From: Caloramator sp. mosi_1 | Lineage (GTDB): Bacteria > Bacillota > Clostridia > Clostridiales > Caloramatoraceae | NCBI RefSeq assembly: GCF_028622835.1 | Contig: NZ_CP117677.1 | Coordinates: 2,032,820 to 2,096,819, forward strand | DNA: 64,000 nucleotides | Reading direction: 5' to 3' | Part shown: positions 1 through 9,500 of the stretch, piece by piece | Layout of the letters: every line of letters starts with the position of its first letter | Position numbering within the stretch: position 1 is the first letter of the stretch | The notes under the pieces: model-generated | Told to the model about the DNA's origin: nothing | Databases searched by the model: none | The model's input: only the letters and a program-made list of their open reading frames with translations | Program-made: the position numbers and the translations under genes

Positions 1-593
1 CCAAAGAAGGAAATTATAGATGGATTAAAATATATTAGGGTAAATCCCAAATTGTTTTATACTATAATCGCATTAGTTATTATCCCTACATTTTGTATGA
101 ATTTTAATGTATTAATTCCAATTTATACAAAAGATTATTTGATGCTAAATGAAAAGGCATATGGAATACTTTTATCTTCAATTGGGTTTGGAGCCTTAAT
201 TGGTGCTGTTATAGTAGCGGTAAAGGGAGTAAACAAAGAGCGGTTTATCTACAGCTGTTTGGGGCTTTAGGACTATCAATTTTTATGATGGTAATGGGTT
301 TAATGAGAAGTTATACTTTGTCAGTTGTGGTTTTAATATTAATAGGACTATTTATGATATTGTTTAGTACAACCTCTAATAGCATATTGCAGTTTAATTC
401 TCCTGATGATATGAGAGGTAGAATAATGAGTGTATATTCTCTGGTTTTTGGAGGGTTAACACCAATCGGAAGTATATACGCTGGGACATTGGCAAAGTAT
501 TTTGGTGCTAATAACGTGTTTATAATAAGTGGAGTGATTGGCTTTATTGGCTTTTTAATACTTTTCAAAAGGCGAAGGGAATTAATTAAATAA
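1..593 (+). CDS. MFS permease, C-terminal part
   Basis: The reading frame is open from base 1, so the gene begins before the window. About 198 residues are visible. They alternate between hydrophobic membrane segments and short charged loops, and contain SPDDMRGRIMSVYSL, a loop typical of MFS_3/EntS-like exporters, before the last two helices and a basic tail (FKRRRELIK). One base appears lost in the GGGG run near 256, because the frame moves by -1 between about 250 and 285 with the protein continuing sensibly. It is probably a drug or metabolite exporter at the cell membrane; the substrate cannot be told. The downstream gene is unrelated and separated by a long AT-rich gap. Confidence 0.8.
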
Positions 594-960
594 AAATTTA
601 TGTATAGACAAAAATGTAATTAAAATTCTTTTAATTTTCTTTAAATAAATTTACAAAGAATAAACTAAAATATGCTATGTATAAATGTTAAGATGTTATA
701 GATTGATTGTATTAAGATGTTATATTTTAAGTTCAACTGTTAAATTAAAAAATTATATAAACATTATGTTGAATTTGTTCATATAGTAATTGGCATAGAT
801 ATAATTTATGTTATATGATTTTATTTTATAAATTATAAGTTGTATAAATTTTAATACAATTTTTGGTGGTATATCTTAATATTAACATTAATTTATATTT
901 AGAATATTATATCTTAGGAAAAAAGTTATTATAAAAATTTTAAATTTATTTAAGGAGTGA
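594..960. other. AT-rich intergenic region
   Basis: There is no convincing ORF on either strand. TTAAGATGTTATA occurs twice, near 690 and 713. The only promoter-like match is the sigma-K-type site at 761-788, listed separately. A Shine-Dalgarno sequence, AAGGAGTG, lies just before the next gene. If the promoter is real, the 5' leader is about 170 bases. Confidence 0.5.
761..788 (+). promoter_or_regulatory. Possible sigma-K-type promoter
   Basis: AC at 761-762, a 17-base spacer, then CATATAGTA at 780-788. This fits the mother-cell sigma-K consensus (AC, 16-17 bases, CATAnnnTA). It is far from the start codon at 967 and the region is AT-rich, so chance is possible. The same pattern and spacing recur at 2121-2148. 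Confidence 0.35.
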
Positions 961-966
961 ATATTT

Positions 967-1251
967 ATGTCTATGCCAGTTATAAATCCATCTGATACTA
1001 CAACTTGCCAAGCAGTTGTAGATTTACTCGAATCAATAGCACTTCAAGAAGCAGGTCTTGCTCATATAATTAATGCAGAAGGAGAGAAAATACAAGCGGC
1101 TCTGCAGGCAGAAAACGTTTCAATTCAAGAATTAATATCTGTAAACGAATCTGTTTTAGATGTTTTAACAAAGGTTATTAAATTGGAAATAGTTTTAGAA
1201 CTAAAATTGGAAGAGGTAATTAAACTTTACTGTTGTGATTGTCACGATTAA
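967..1251 (+). CDS. Small protein with a C-terminal helical module, possibly a spore-surface protein
   Basis: A 94-residue protein with an intact frame and a good ribosome site (AAGGAGTG, spacing about 8). Residues 20-45 hold the segment ESIALQEAGLAHIINAEG, followed by a leucine/glutamate-rich, probably coiled-coil stretch and a short cysteine tail (CCDC near the end). The same module forms the C-terminus of the next gene. From memory, similar ALxHxxNAEGEKIQ segments occur in clostridial and bacillar hypothetical and exosporium-type surface proteins; I could not check this. No signal peptide is visible. A structural role in the spore coat or exosporium is an inference, supported by the possible sigma-K site upstream. 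Function otherwise unknown. Confidence 0.7.
   Translation: MSMPVINPSDTTTCQAVVDLLESIALQEAGLAHIINAEGEKIQAALQAENVSIQELISVNESVLDVLTKVIKLEIVLELKLEEVIKLYCCDCHD
1033..1088 (+). repeat. 56-bp direct repeat, copy 1
   Basis: These bases are identical, without a mismatch, to 1803-1858. They encode SIALQEAGLAHIINAEGE in both genes. Identity at synonymous positions points to recent duplication or gene conversion rather than protein-level constraint alone. Confidence 0.95.
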
Positions 1252-1322
1252 TAATTTAAATGTTAAGTTGTTTACGGCACATAAGAATATTAAATTTGTG
1301 AAATATTTGTGGGGTGAATTCT

Positions 1323-2015
1323 ATGCTTGTATGTTCTCAAAGTGTAACCTTCTTAGTACCTCCTGAGCAACCTACCGCAGTTTATACAATTAATTTTGAT
1401 GGTGTAAAGGTTGAAAATGGTAATTCAATTTGGTGTTATAGCGTTTCAGTTGCAGGAAATCCTGGACTTAGTAATTGGATACTTGGTGCCTTTGAAGCCT
1501 GCGAGGAGCTTTTAGAAGAAAAATTAATATCAGTTACAAGAAATGGTGTTGAGCTTATAAAAGATGTAGAGTATGAAATAGGTAATTTCTTAGGCTTTTT
1601 CGGAATTAAGTTTGATGTTGGAGTAGAAAAAGAAGAGAGTCCAGTTTTATATTGCATAACTTTAGAAGGGATATATAAATCAACAGAGGTTGATGTAGCG
1701 GCAAAGGGAGGACCAACACCAGCACAAGTAAAGGAAAAGGCAATTTGTGGACCTTCTTGTGAAGTTGTACCAAAAACATTGCCTATTGGAGATTTGATAG
1801 AGTCAATAGCACTTCAAGAAGCAGGTCTTGCTCATATAATTAATGCAGAAGGAGAGAAGATACAGAAGGTGTTAGAACTAAACAATGTTAAAACAGAAGA
1901 TATAATTGAAGTAAATAAATCTGTTTCAAAGGTATTAAGTAGAGTTATTGAACTTGAAGTTGTATTAGAGTCTAAATTAGAAGATATAAACAAATTGATA
2001 TGTGGTGAATGTTAA
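1323..2015 (+). CDS. Two-domain protein sharing the C-terminal module of its neighbour
   Basis: I chose ATG 1323 because GGGGTG at 1311-1316 is then the ribosome site; a GTG at 1314 in the same frame overlaps it. The protein has 230 residues. The N-terminal ~150 residues look beta-rich and include YTINFDGV, AGNPGLSNWILG and FFGIKFDVGV, as in extracellular beta-sandwich domains of unnamed surface proteins. A hinge with Pro and Cys follows (GGPTPAQ, CGPSCEVVP). The last ~75 residues repeat the neighbour's module (SIALQEAGLAHIINAEGE, then VIELEVVLESKLEDI). No signal peptide is seen, as expected for a coat protein made in the mother cell. The role is unproven; I infer a spore-surface structural protein. 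Confidence 0.7.
   Translation: MLVCSQSVTFLVPPEQPTAVYTINFDGVKVENGNSIWCYSVSVAGNPGLSNWILGAFEACEELLEEKLISVTRNGVELIKDVEYEIGNFLGFFGIKFDVGVEKEESPVLYCITLEGIYKSTEVDVAAKGGPTPAQVKEKAICGPSCEVVPKTLPIGDLIESIALQEAGLAHIINAEGEKIQKVLELNNVKTEDIIEVNKSVSKVLSRVIELEVVLESKLEDINKLICGEC
1803..1858 (+). repeat. 56-bp direct repeat, copy 2
   Basis: Exact copy of 1033-1088, 770 bp downstream, in the equivalent position of the second protein's C-terminal module. Confidence 0.95.
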
Positions 2016-2120
2016 AAGGTAGTTAAACACCTTTTAAGTGTAAAACTTACAAAGGTATTTAACTTTTAAAAGTGGAGTAGCTGCTGCGAAAATAAAAAAT
2101 TAAAAAATGTAAAGGGAGGC

Positions 2121-2148
2121 ACTAATTTGAGCCTCTCTTCATATTATA
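2121..2148 (+). promoter_or_regulatory. Possible sigma-K-type promoter of the split P-loop gene
   Basis: AC at 2121-2122, exactly 17 bases, then CATATTATA at 2140-2148, matching the sigma-K consensus. It lies 31 bases before ATG 2179, a normal leader length. A weak 7-bp stem (GGGAGGC 2114-2120 with GCCTCTC 2131-2137) overlaps it and could end the upstream transcript. If active, the split gene would be expressed in the mother cell late in sporulation. Confidence 0.45.
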
Positions 2149-2178
2149 GTTTATGTAAGAATATCTATGGAGGTTTAT

Positions 2179-2460
2179 ATGGGTAAAAAATACTTTGCCT
2201 CTGCTAATACTTCAGCAGGATTTGTTTCCTATTTTGACTATGTACTTAAGGGAAGGGATAAAATATACATCATCAAAGGTGGGCCAGGATGTGGAAAATC
2301 AAGCTTTATGCATAAAATAGGGTATGAACTTGAAGCAAAGGGTTTTGATGTAGATTATGTTTATTGTTCTGCCGATATGGATTCATTAGATGGTATAGTA
2401 ATTAATGATTTAAACATTGCAATTGTTGATGGAACAGCACCACACGTTAATGCTTCATAA
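2179..2460 (+). CDS. 5' segment of an interrupted two-P-loop ATPase gene (PRK06851-like)
   Basis: ATG 2179 follows GGAGG at 2169-2173; the in-frame ATG at 2167 overlaps that site. The segment holds the first P-loop, GGPGCGKSSFMHKIG, and the conserved DGTAPHV at its end. After His-Val the reading runs into foreign DNA and stops within three codons (Asn-Ala-Ser-stop). The rest of the protein, starting exactly at the next codon, is at 14531. Together they give a protein of about 358 residues with two P-loops, the usual size and layout of the PRK06851 family as I remember it. The family's function is not established. The break coincides with the left attachment core at 2441-2449, so this is a gene split by integration, not an ordinary truncation. 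Confidence 0.85.
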   Translation: MGKKYFASANTSAGFVSYFDYVLKGRDKIYIIKGGPGCGKSSFMHKIGYELEAKGFDVDYVYCSADMDSLDGIVINDLNIAIVDGTAPHVNAS

Positions 2461-2469
2461 ACACACTAA
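2428..2469. repeat. attL: left junction of the integrated element
   Basis: The core CACACGTTA (2441-2449) also occurs at 14529-14537. To its left is host gene sequence (coding for DGTAPHV). To its right is element DNA beginning ATGCTTCA and the attP arm TAAACACACTAA (2458-2469), the reverse complement of the arm at the other end. The core starts inside the codons for the APHV motif. Confidence 0.85.
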
Positions 2470-2499
2470 GAAGTATATACATACCTGCTTTATAAGTAT

Positions 2500-2540
2500 A
2501 ATGGTAGTTCAGTAGGCTGAAGACCTGCTGAACTACCATT
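2500..2540. terminator. Strong hairpin, probably a bidirectional terminator
   Basis: AATGGTAGTTCAGTAGG (2500-2516) pairs with CCTGCTGAACTACCATT (2524-2540), a 17-bp stem with one G-T wobble and a 7-base loop. A T-rich run follows on the plus strand. It lies just inside the left end and insulates element from host gene; it also follows the minus-strand ORF. Confidence 0.7.
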
Positions 2541-2543
2541 ATT

Positions 2544-2882
2544 TTATATCCTTTTATTCTTTTCCGTAAGAAGTGCTATTAAGAGAGCAGTATTTATTAA
2601 TTTAGAATCGTTATTTTTAATTTTGTAGTTTTGCTCAAGCAGTGTTTTTAGTTCTTGTTTAATCTTTTATTTAAGTTAAGAGTAACTTTGACATTATCGC
2701 TGCTATATATGCCTACAAAATCTTCTATCTGACGGCTGTAATTGTTAAGTAAGGAGTTAATTTTGTCATTTAGCGACTTTAATGGTCTTTTCAATTTCCT
2801 TTGTTTGACTTTCTATTAAGATGTTAATCCTACAAATAGAGTAACTATTTATTACAAATTTTTCTAAAAATATTATAGGCAA
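2544..2882 (-). CDS. Small protein, possibly ribbon-helix-helix, frame-disrupted
   Basis: The minus strand reads as about 112 residues if two single-base frame changes (near 2676 and 2786) are allowed. I took TTG at 2882 as the likeliest start. The C-terminal part reads NVKVTLNLNKRLKQEL, then SKLINTALLIALLTE, resembling the strand-helix-helix of RHH DNA-binding proteins. The middle is rich in Lys, Glu and Asn and may be coiled coil. It ends against the strong terminator at 2500-2540. In mobile elements such a gene could be a regulator or an accessory to DNA processing. The frame breaks look like the assembly errors seen elsewhere, but decay is also possible in this position. Confidence 0.45.
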
Positions 2883-2973
2883 GAAGTCTGTTGTGGTATA
2901 TGTTAATTTTTTAATTTATGTTAAAATATTTATGGGAAGAAAATAATTTTTTATATAGATGGAGGTTATACCT

Positions 2974-4488
2974 ATGGCAAAACTTACTTTACAGGAATTA
3001 GAATCAATACTTTGGCAGTGTGCAGATATATTAAGAGGAGAGCTTTCTGCTCCAGAATACAAGGATTACATATTTGGTATGCTTTTTTAAAACGAATAAA
3101 TGATGAATTTAATGAAGAAAGAGAAAAGCTTAAAAATGAATTTAAAGAACAGAGAATACCTGATGAGGAAATAGAGGTACTCCTTGATGACCCAACATTA
3201 TATGAAACATTTTATGTTCCAAAAGAGGCAAGATGGGAAAAACTAAGGGATTTAAACCTAAATATAGGGCCTGAACTTGATAAGGCATTTAAGGCAATAG
3301 AAGATTGCCCTAAAAATACTGAACTTGTTGGAGTTCTTACAACAGCAAACTATAATGACAAGGAAAGGGTACCAGATAAAAACTTTCACAATTACTTTTG
3401 TTATTTGATAGTGTAAATCTTGCTAACTCAAATTTAGAGTCAGAGGATGTTTTAGGTGATGCTTATCAATATCTAATTAAAGAATTTGCAGACAAAAGTG
3501 GGAAAAAGGGAGGAGAATTCTATACTCCTGCTGAAGTTGTAAAGGTTATGGTAAACATCGTTAAACCTAAGGAAAGGGAAAGAATATATGACCCAACCTG
3601 TGGTAGTGGAGGTATGCTTATTCAATCTATTCAATATATAAAGGAACAGGGAGGAAATCCTAAAAATGTTTCTTTATTTGGACAGGAGATAAACCTTTCA
3701 ACTTGGGCAATATGTAAAATGAATATGCTATTCCACGGTGCAAAGGGTGCAGATATTCAAAAGGGAGATACAATAAGAAATCCAATGCACACTGAGGCAG
3801 GGCACTTAAAAACCTTTGATAAAATACTTGCAAACCCACCATTTAGTTTAAAGAATTGGGGATATGAAGAGGCACAGAATGATAAGTTTGGAAGATTCAA
3901 CTATGGTGTTCCTCCAAAATCCTATGGAGATTTAGCCTTTGTATCTCATATGGTGGCAAGTTTAAATGATAAGGGAATGATGGCAACTGTTGTACCACAT
4001 GGAGTTTTATTTAGAAGTGGTGCAGAACAAAAGATAAGACAGGGATTTATTGATGATGATTTAGTAGAAGCAGTAATTGGACTTCCAGCAAATATATTCT
4101 ATGGAACTGGTATTCCTGCTGCAATACTTGTTATAAATAAGAATAAGACAGTTGAGAGAAAAATAAGGTTTTATTTATAGATGCAAGTGCAGGATTTATT
4201 AAAGATGGCAACAAGAATAGGCTAAGAGATGAGGATATACAAAGAATAGCTGAAACCTTTGATAAGTTTGAAGATATAGAAAAATATGCCTCTGTTGTAG
4301 ATAAGCAGGATATAATAGACAATGACTACAACCTAAACATAAGTAGATATGTAGACACAACAGAAGAAGAGGAAGAAATAGATATAGACTATGTTTTAAA
4401 GGAAATTAAGGAGCTAAAAACAAAAATTAAAGAAACAGAAAATAAATTAAACGATTACTTAAAGGAGTTAGGATTTGAAGAAATATAA
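2974..4488 (+). CDS. hsdM: Type I restriction-modification DNA methyltransferase subunit
   Basis: Start ATG 2974 has GGAGG at 2961-2965. The protein of about 505 residues methylates adenine as part of the HsdM2S or HsdR2M2S complex. It has the N-terminal HsdM helical domain (LESILWQCADILRG...), the SAM-binding motif DPTCGSGGML, and the catalytic NPPFS motif for N6-adenine methylation (codons near 3832). The C-terminal ~60 residues are a charged coiled coil that contacts HsdS. Frame breaks near 3088, 3390 and 4160 split it, each in a homopolymer and each repaired by one base. hsdS follows directly. Intact motifs argue for a working enzyme. Confidence 0.92.
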
Positions 4489-4502
4489 GGCAGGTGAGAC
4501 AG

Positions 4503-5744
4503 GTGAAGAAGGCAAGAGAAGGATACAAAATGACGGAGATAGGTGAGATACCTAAGGAGTGGGAACTTTTAAAACTAAAAGAAATTGGAGAAATAATCAC
4601 AGGTAATACACCTACAACGTCAGATAAAGAGAACTTTGGTGAAGAATATTTATGGGTTTCCCTATTGATTTAGGTTACAAAAAATATATTTACAATACAA
4701 ATAAAAAATTATCTAAAATTGGTTTTAGTAAAACAAGAAAATTGCCTAGTGGTAGTATATTAGTAACATGCATTGGTTCAACTATTGGTAAAATTGGTAT
4801 TGCAGGTAAAGAACTAAGTACAAATCAACAAATAAATTCTTTGGTTTGCAAAAATGATATTGATAATGAATACATATATTATTCTTTAAGTTACTATTTT
4901 AGAAAATATGAAAATTTTATTTCTACTCAGGCAGTACCAATTATAAATAAGTCGATTTTTTCGGAATTTGAGTTACCCATTCCCCCTTCCAGAACAACAA
5001 AAATCGTTGACATTTTATCAACAGTAGATGAACAGATTGAAAATGTTGATAAGCTTATTGAAAAAACAAAAGAACTTAAAAAGGCTTAATGCAAAGGCTT
5101 TTAACAAAAGGAATAGGGCATAAGGAATTTAAGAAGACAGAGATAGGGGTTATACCTAAGGAGTGGGAAGTGAAGAAGCTGGGGAAGTGTGTGAGATTTT
5201 AATAGGAGGAACACCGAGTAGAAATAACTTAGAATATTGGGATATAAATAAAAAACTAAGAATATATGGGTATCAATTAAAGATTTAACATCAGTAAATA
5301 GATATATTGATGATAGCACAGAATATATAACTGATTTCGGTGTGAAAAATTCAAATGTTAAGCTTGTTCCTCAAAATACTGTTATTATGAGTTTTAAGTT
5401 AACTATTGGGAAAACAGCTATTACCAAAAAAGTATATACACAAATGAGGCAATAGCAGCCTTTATTGAAAATAAAGACAAAATATATAATAAGTTTTTAT
5501 TCTATATGTTACCTATGTTAAATTATAATATCGATATTGCAGTAAAAGGAGCAACTTTAAATAAAGAAAAATTATATAACACATTAATTCCTCTTCCCCC
5601 TTTCAGAACAACAAAAATTGCTGACATTCTATTTACAGTAGATGACCAGCTTGAAGAATACCAAGGAAAGAAGGAAAAACTTGAAACACTTAAAAAGGAC
5701 TTATGCAAGAATTGTTAACAGGAAAAATTAGAGTTAAGATATAA
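4503..5744 (+). CDS. hsdS: Type I restriction-modification specificity subunit
   Basis: About 414 residues, read with several frame corrections (near 4655, 5090, 5190, 5255, 5430 and 5700). Two target-recognition domains in tandem are clear: each begins with IGEIPKEW or IGVIPKEW and ends with a conserved region (RTTKIVDILSTVDEQIE and RTTKIADILFTVDDQLE) followed by a helix rich in Lys and Glu. Each domain reads one half of a bipartite DNA target. The GTG at 4503 is the most upstream reasonable start; GTG 4494 or ATG 4530 are alternatives. It lies 14 bases after hsdM. The recognition sequence cannot be predicted by eye. Confidence 0.88.
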
Positions 5745-5766
5745 ATTATACATATTAGGAGGTTTT

Positions 5767-6305
5767 ATGGCAAATTTAAAGATTACAGACTTAAAAAATA
5801 CCTAAAAACATTAACTAATGAAGAATTGCAAAATGAAATTTTAAACCTTATAAAAAATTTTAAAGAAGTTAAAGAATACTACACAACAAAGATAAATCCA
5901 GAGAGTGAAATAGAGTTGCTTGAAAAGTATAAGAAGATTGTTAAAAACGAATTCCTACCTGATAGAGGTTTTGGGAAAATGAGATATAATCTTGTAAATA
6001 AAGCAATAGCAGATTTTAAAAAGATAGCAAAGGATGCAAGAAATATAGCAGATTTAATGTTGTATTATGTTGAAGTGGGCGTTGAATTTACAAATACATT
6101 TGGAGATATAGATGAAAAATTCTATGGGAACATAGAGAAGGCATATAATAAAGCTTTAGAACAAATTTTTGAAACAAATTTAGAACAAGAATTTAAAGAA
6201 AGAGCAGCAAAAATAATGGATGAGTCTTCAGGTATTGGATGGGGATTTGCTTATAATATACAAGATATTTATTTTTGGTATTATTCAGATGATGATGAAG
6301 AATAA
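5767..6305 (+). CDS. DUF6155 family protein
   Basis: ATG 5767 follows AGGAGG at 5757-5762. With one frame correction near 5803 the protein is about 179 residues, all charged and helical: LKKYLKTLTNEEL, FLPDRGFGKMRYNLVNKAI, LMLYYVEVGVEFTNTFGDI, then SSGIGWGFAYNI. I recognise this as the DUF6155 family from memory; its molecular function is unknown to me. It sits between hsdS and hsdR with normal operon spacing, so it is probably co-expressed with the restriction system and may be an accessory or regulator. No catalytic motif is evident. The last residues are very acidic (DDDEE). Confidence 0.7.
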
Positions 6306-6325
6306 CATTAGTTGGGAGGGGCTTT

Positions 6326-9300
6326 ATGTCCTATTTAGGTAACGAAGCAAGTTTAGTTGAAAATCCTGCTGTAAGGTATATAAATGAAAAGTTAGGCTAT
6401 GAGTTTGTTAAAGGAGAAGAACTATCAGTATTAAACGGTGAAAGAGAGTCTTTATCAGATGTAGTTTTAGTAAACAGACTAAAAAGGCATTGAAGAGGCT
6501 AAATCCCTGGATAGATGAAAATAACCTAAATAAAGCAGTAAGATATATAACAAATGCAAATTTATTGGGGGCTTCATTACTTGAAATAAACGAAAAAATA
6601 TATAATGCATTGGTTGAACTAAATTTTGCAGTAGAGCAGGATTTAGATGGAAGTGGTAAAAGAGATTTCATACAGTCCACTTTATAGATTTTGAAAATCC
6701 AGAAAACAACGATTTTTTAGTAATAAGGCAGTTTGAAGTTCAAACACTATCAGGAGGTAAAATTATACCTGACATTGTAGTCTTTATAAATGGAATGCCT
6801 GTTGTTGTAATTGAATGCAAATCTCCTTTTTAGAAAAAAGCAGTAGTGAAAACATAGGCAAAAAGAGGCCTATGAGCAGCTTAGAAGATATATGAACGAA
6901 CGAGAGCCTTCAATTGGCGAGGGAAATCCAAAGCTTTTTATACAAACTTCTTTACAATGATTCTAAACAAGTATCACGGATATATTGGAACAATAAGCTC
7001 TAAGTATGACCATTATCTTGAATGGAAGGACCCATATCCATTTGAAAAGAACGAAATAGAAGATGTAGAAAACTTTGGGCAAAATATACTTTTGCAAGGA
7101 GTTTTAGAGAAAAGAAATCTTTTGGATTTAATGAGAAACTTTGTCCTATTTGAAACAGACAATGGAGTAACAATAAAAAGGTTTGTAGATATCAGCAGTT
7201 TAGAGCTGTGAATAAGGCAATTGAAAGAATTTTAAATGGAAAAGATAAACTTCAAAAGGGCGGAGTTATTTGGCACACCCAAGGTTCAGGAAAGTCCTTA
7301 ACAATGGTATTTTTAGCAAGAAAGATAAGAAGAATAGAAAAACTAAAGGATTCAACTATTGTGGTGGTAACGGATAGAATAGATTTAGACAAGCAGATAT
7401 ATAACACTTTTTAAGGGCATTATCTAAAACTACAACTCCAGTTAGGGCAGAAACAATAGATGAAATGAAGGAACTTCTAAAAAAGCACAACCACAAATTA
7501 TTATGACTACAATACAAAAGTTTGAAAATGAAACCGAGGATAGGGAAGTAGTTGAAGGTGGTATTAAAGTTACAAAGAAGTTTATAAAAGAGTATGATGT
7601 TTTAACAAATAAATCAAATGTAATAGTTCTTGCAGATGAGGCTCATAGAAGCCAATATAAAGATACAGCAGCAAATTTAAGAAGGGCTCTTCCTAATGCT
7701 GTATTTATAGGTTTTACAGGAACACCAATAGATAAAGAGGATAAGTCAACCATAAGGACCTTTGGTAGCTATATAGATAAATATTCAATTCATCAAGCGG
7801 TTGAAGATGGTGCAACTGTAAAGATAGTTTATGAAGGAAGAAAGGGAGAACTTCAGATTAAGGGAGATAATTTAGAGGATATATTTATGGAGGCCTTTGA
7901 GGACAAAACTGATGAAGAAAAGGAAGAAATAAAGAAAAAGTACGCAAATAAAAGGGCTATAATAGAAGCAGAGTCAAGAATTGAGGATATAGCAAAGGAT
8001 ATATTATTTCACTATAAGGAAAATGTGCTTCCTAATGGATTTAAGGCTCAAATTGTTTGTATAAGTAGAGAAGCTTGTGTAAAATATTACAACGCATTAA
8101 ATAAGCATATGAAGGATATTTTAGGGGAAGGTTTTGAGGCAAAGGTGATTTTTTCAGGAAGTCAAAATGACCCTGTGCATTTAAAGGAACATTTTACAAC
8201 AAAACAGCAACAGGAGGAGATTATAAATAGGTTTAAAAACCAGTTGAAAAGGATAAACTATGCTTTATTATTGTAAAAGATATGCTTTTAACGGGTTTTG
8301 ATGCTCCAATTGAACAGGTTATGTATTTAGATAGACCACTAAAAGAACACAACCTTCTACAAGCAATTGCAAGGGTAAACAGAACAAGTGTAAGAGAGGT
8401 TGAAAGGCACGTTGAAGATGGAAAGATAGAAAAGGTAACAATAACAAAGCAATGTGGCTATGTAGTTGATTACTATGGAATAACAAACTTTTAGAAGAGG
8501 CACTTTCTATATTTGATAAAGATGAACTTGGAACTCCTATGTATTCTATGGATGAAATATATAAAGAAATGCTTTCTATAAGGGAAGCAGTTATGAGGAT
8601 GTTTAGGGAGTAGATAAAAATAATTTAGATGAACTTGTTAATGCGTTAAAGATGGAGGATAAAAGAGCAGAGTTTGAGATAGCTTATAAAAGTTTTCTTC
8701 CTACGTTGAGGCACTTTTACCTTTGCACGTAGGAAGCGACATATTAAATGATTTAAAATGGTTATCATATATAAGGGCTGCTTGTAAAGCTAAATATTCA
8801 CCAGAGAAGAATTTAGATATATCTGATTGTGGAGAAAAGGTAAGAAAAATTATAGAAGAGCATTTGATTTCAAAGGGAATAGTTCAGTGGATAAAACCAA
8901 TTACTTTATTTGAAGATGATTTTAAAAACAAGGTGGATACTTTAAATTCAGATAAGGCAAAGGCTTCGGCAATGGAGCATGCAATAAAACACGTTATAAG
9001 CGTAAAAAGGACGAAAACCCAGTTTACTATATAAGCCTACTTAAAAACTTCAAAAGATACTTGATGAAACAGAAAACAGCTGGATTGAAAGAAAGAAAAA
9101 ATTAGAGGAATTTATAGAAAGAGAAGTTAAGAAGGGACTTGAGAGTGAGGCGGAAAAATTAGGTTTAAATAAAAAGCAATACGCACTATACCAAACTATT
9201 AAAAAGATTACTTTAGATGATGACATAGATAAGGTAAAAGAAGAAACAGCAGTTTATATTGCTTCAAATACAGAAGATGTTGTAAAAAATATTACTATGG

Positions 9301-9491
9301 AAATGGACGAGATTTTATTAGATTCACCAATTGATTGGGCTGTAAATCCAACTAAAACAAGTGATGTACAAAGAAGTATTAGAATGCATTTAATTAAAAG
9401 ATATTTTAAAACTCTTGGTAAGGAAAAAATAGATAAGCTGACAGTAGAATTATTAAACTTAGCAAAGGTGCATTACTCTACAAAGGAATAG
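6326..9491 (+). CDS. hsdR: Type I restriction enzyme, endonuclease/translocase subunit
   Basis: About 1055 residues from ATG 6326 (GGGAGGGG upstream) with some ten frame corrections. The N-terminal nuclease domain keeps [18 protein letters not shown], the PD-(E/D)xK signature. The SF2 motor follows: QGSGKSLTM (Walker A), LADEAHRS (DEAH box), FTGTPI, and motif VI region [11 protein letters not shown]. Between motif VI and GYVVDYYGI there are about 20 extra residues compared with the shortest HsdR proteins I remember. The C-terminal helical domain binds the methylase. HsdR uses ATP to pull DNA and cuts unmodified DNA at a distance. It completes the hsdM-S-R operon. Confidence 0.92.
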
Positions 9492-9500
9492 AGGGATTAT

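Noticed and set aside
690-724. Repeated TTAAGATGTTATA as a CRISPR-like or iteron array
   Set aside because: Only two copies in very AT-rich DNA; no regular spacing.
2114-2137. GGGAGGC/GCCTCTC stem as a terminator
   Set aside because: Weak, with no T-run, and overlapping the better supported promoter; mentioned there only.
4503-5744. hsdS as two separate half-size specificity genes
   Set aside because: The frames join through single-base corrections and no ribosome site precedes the second half.
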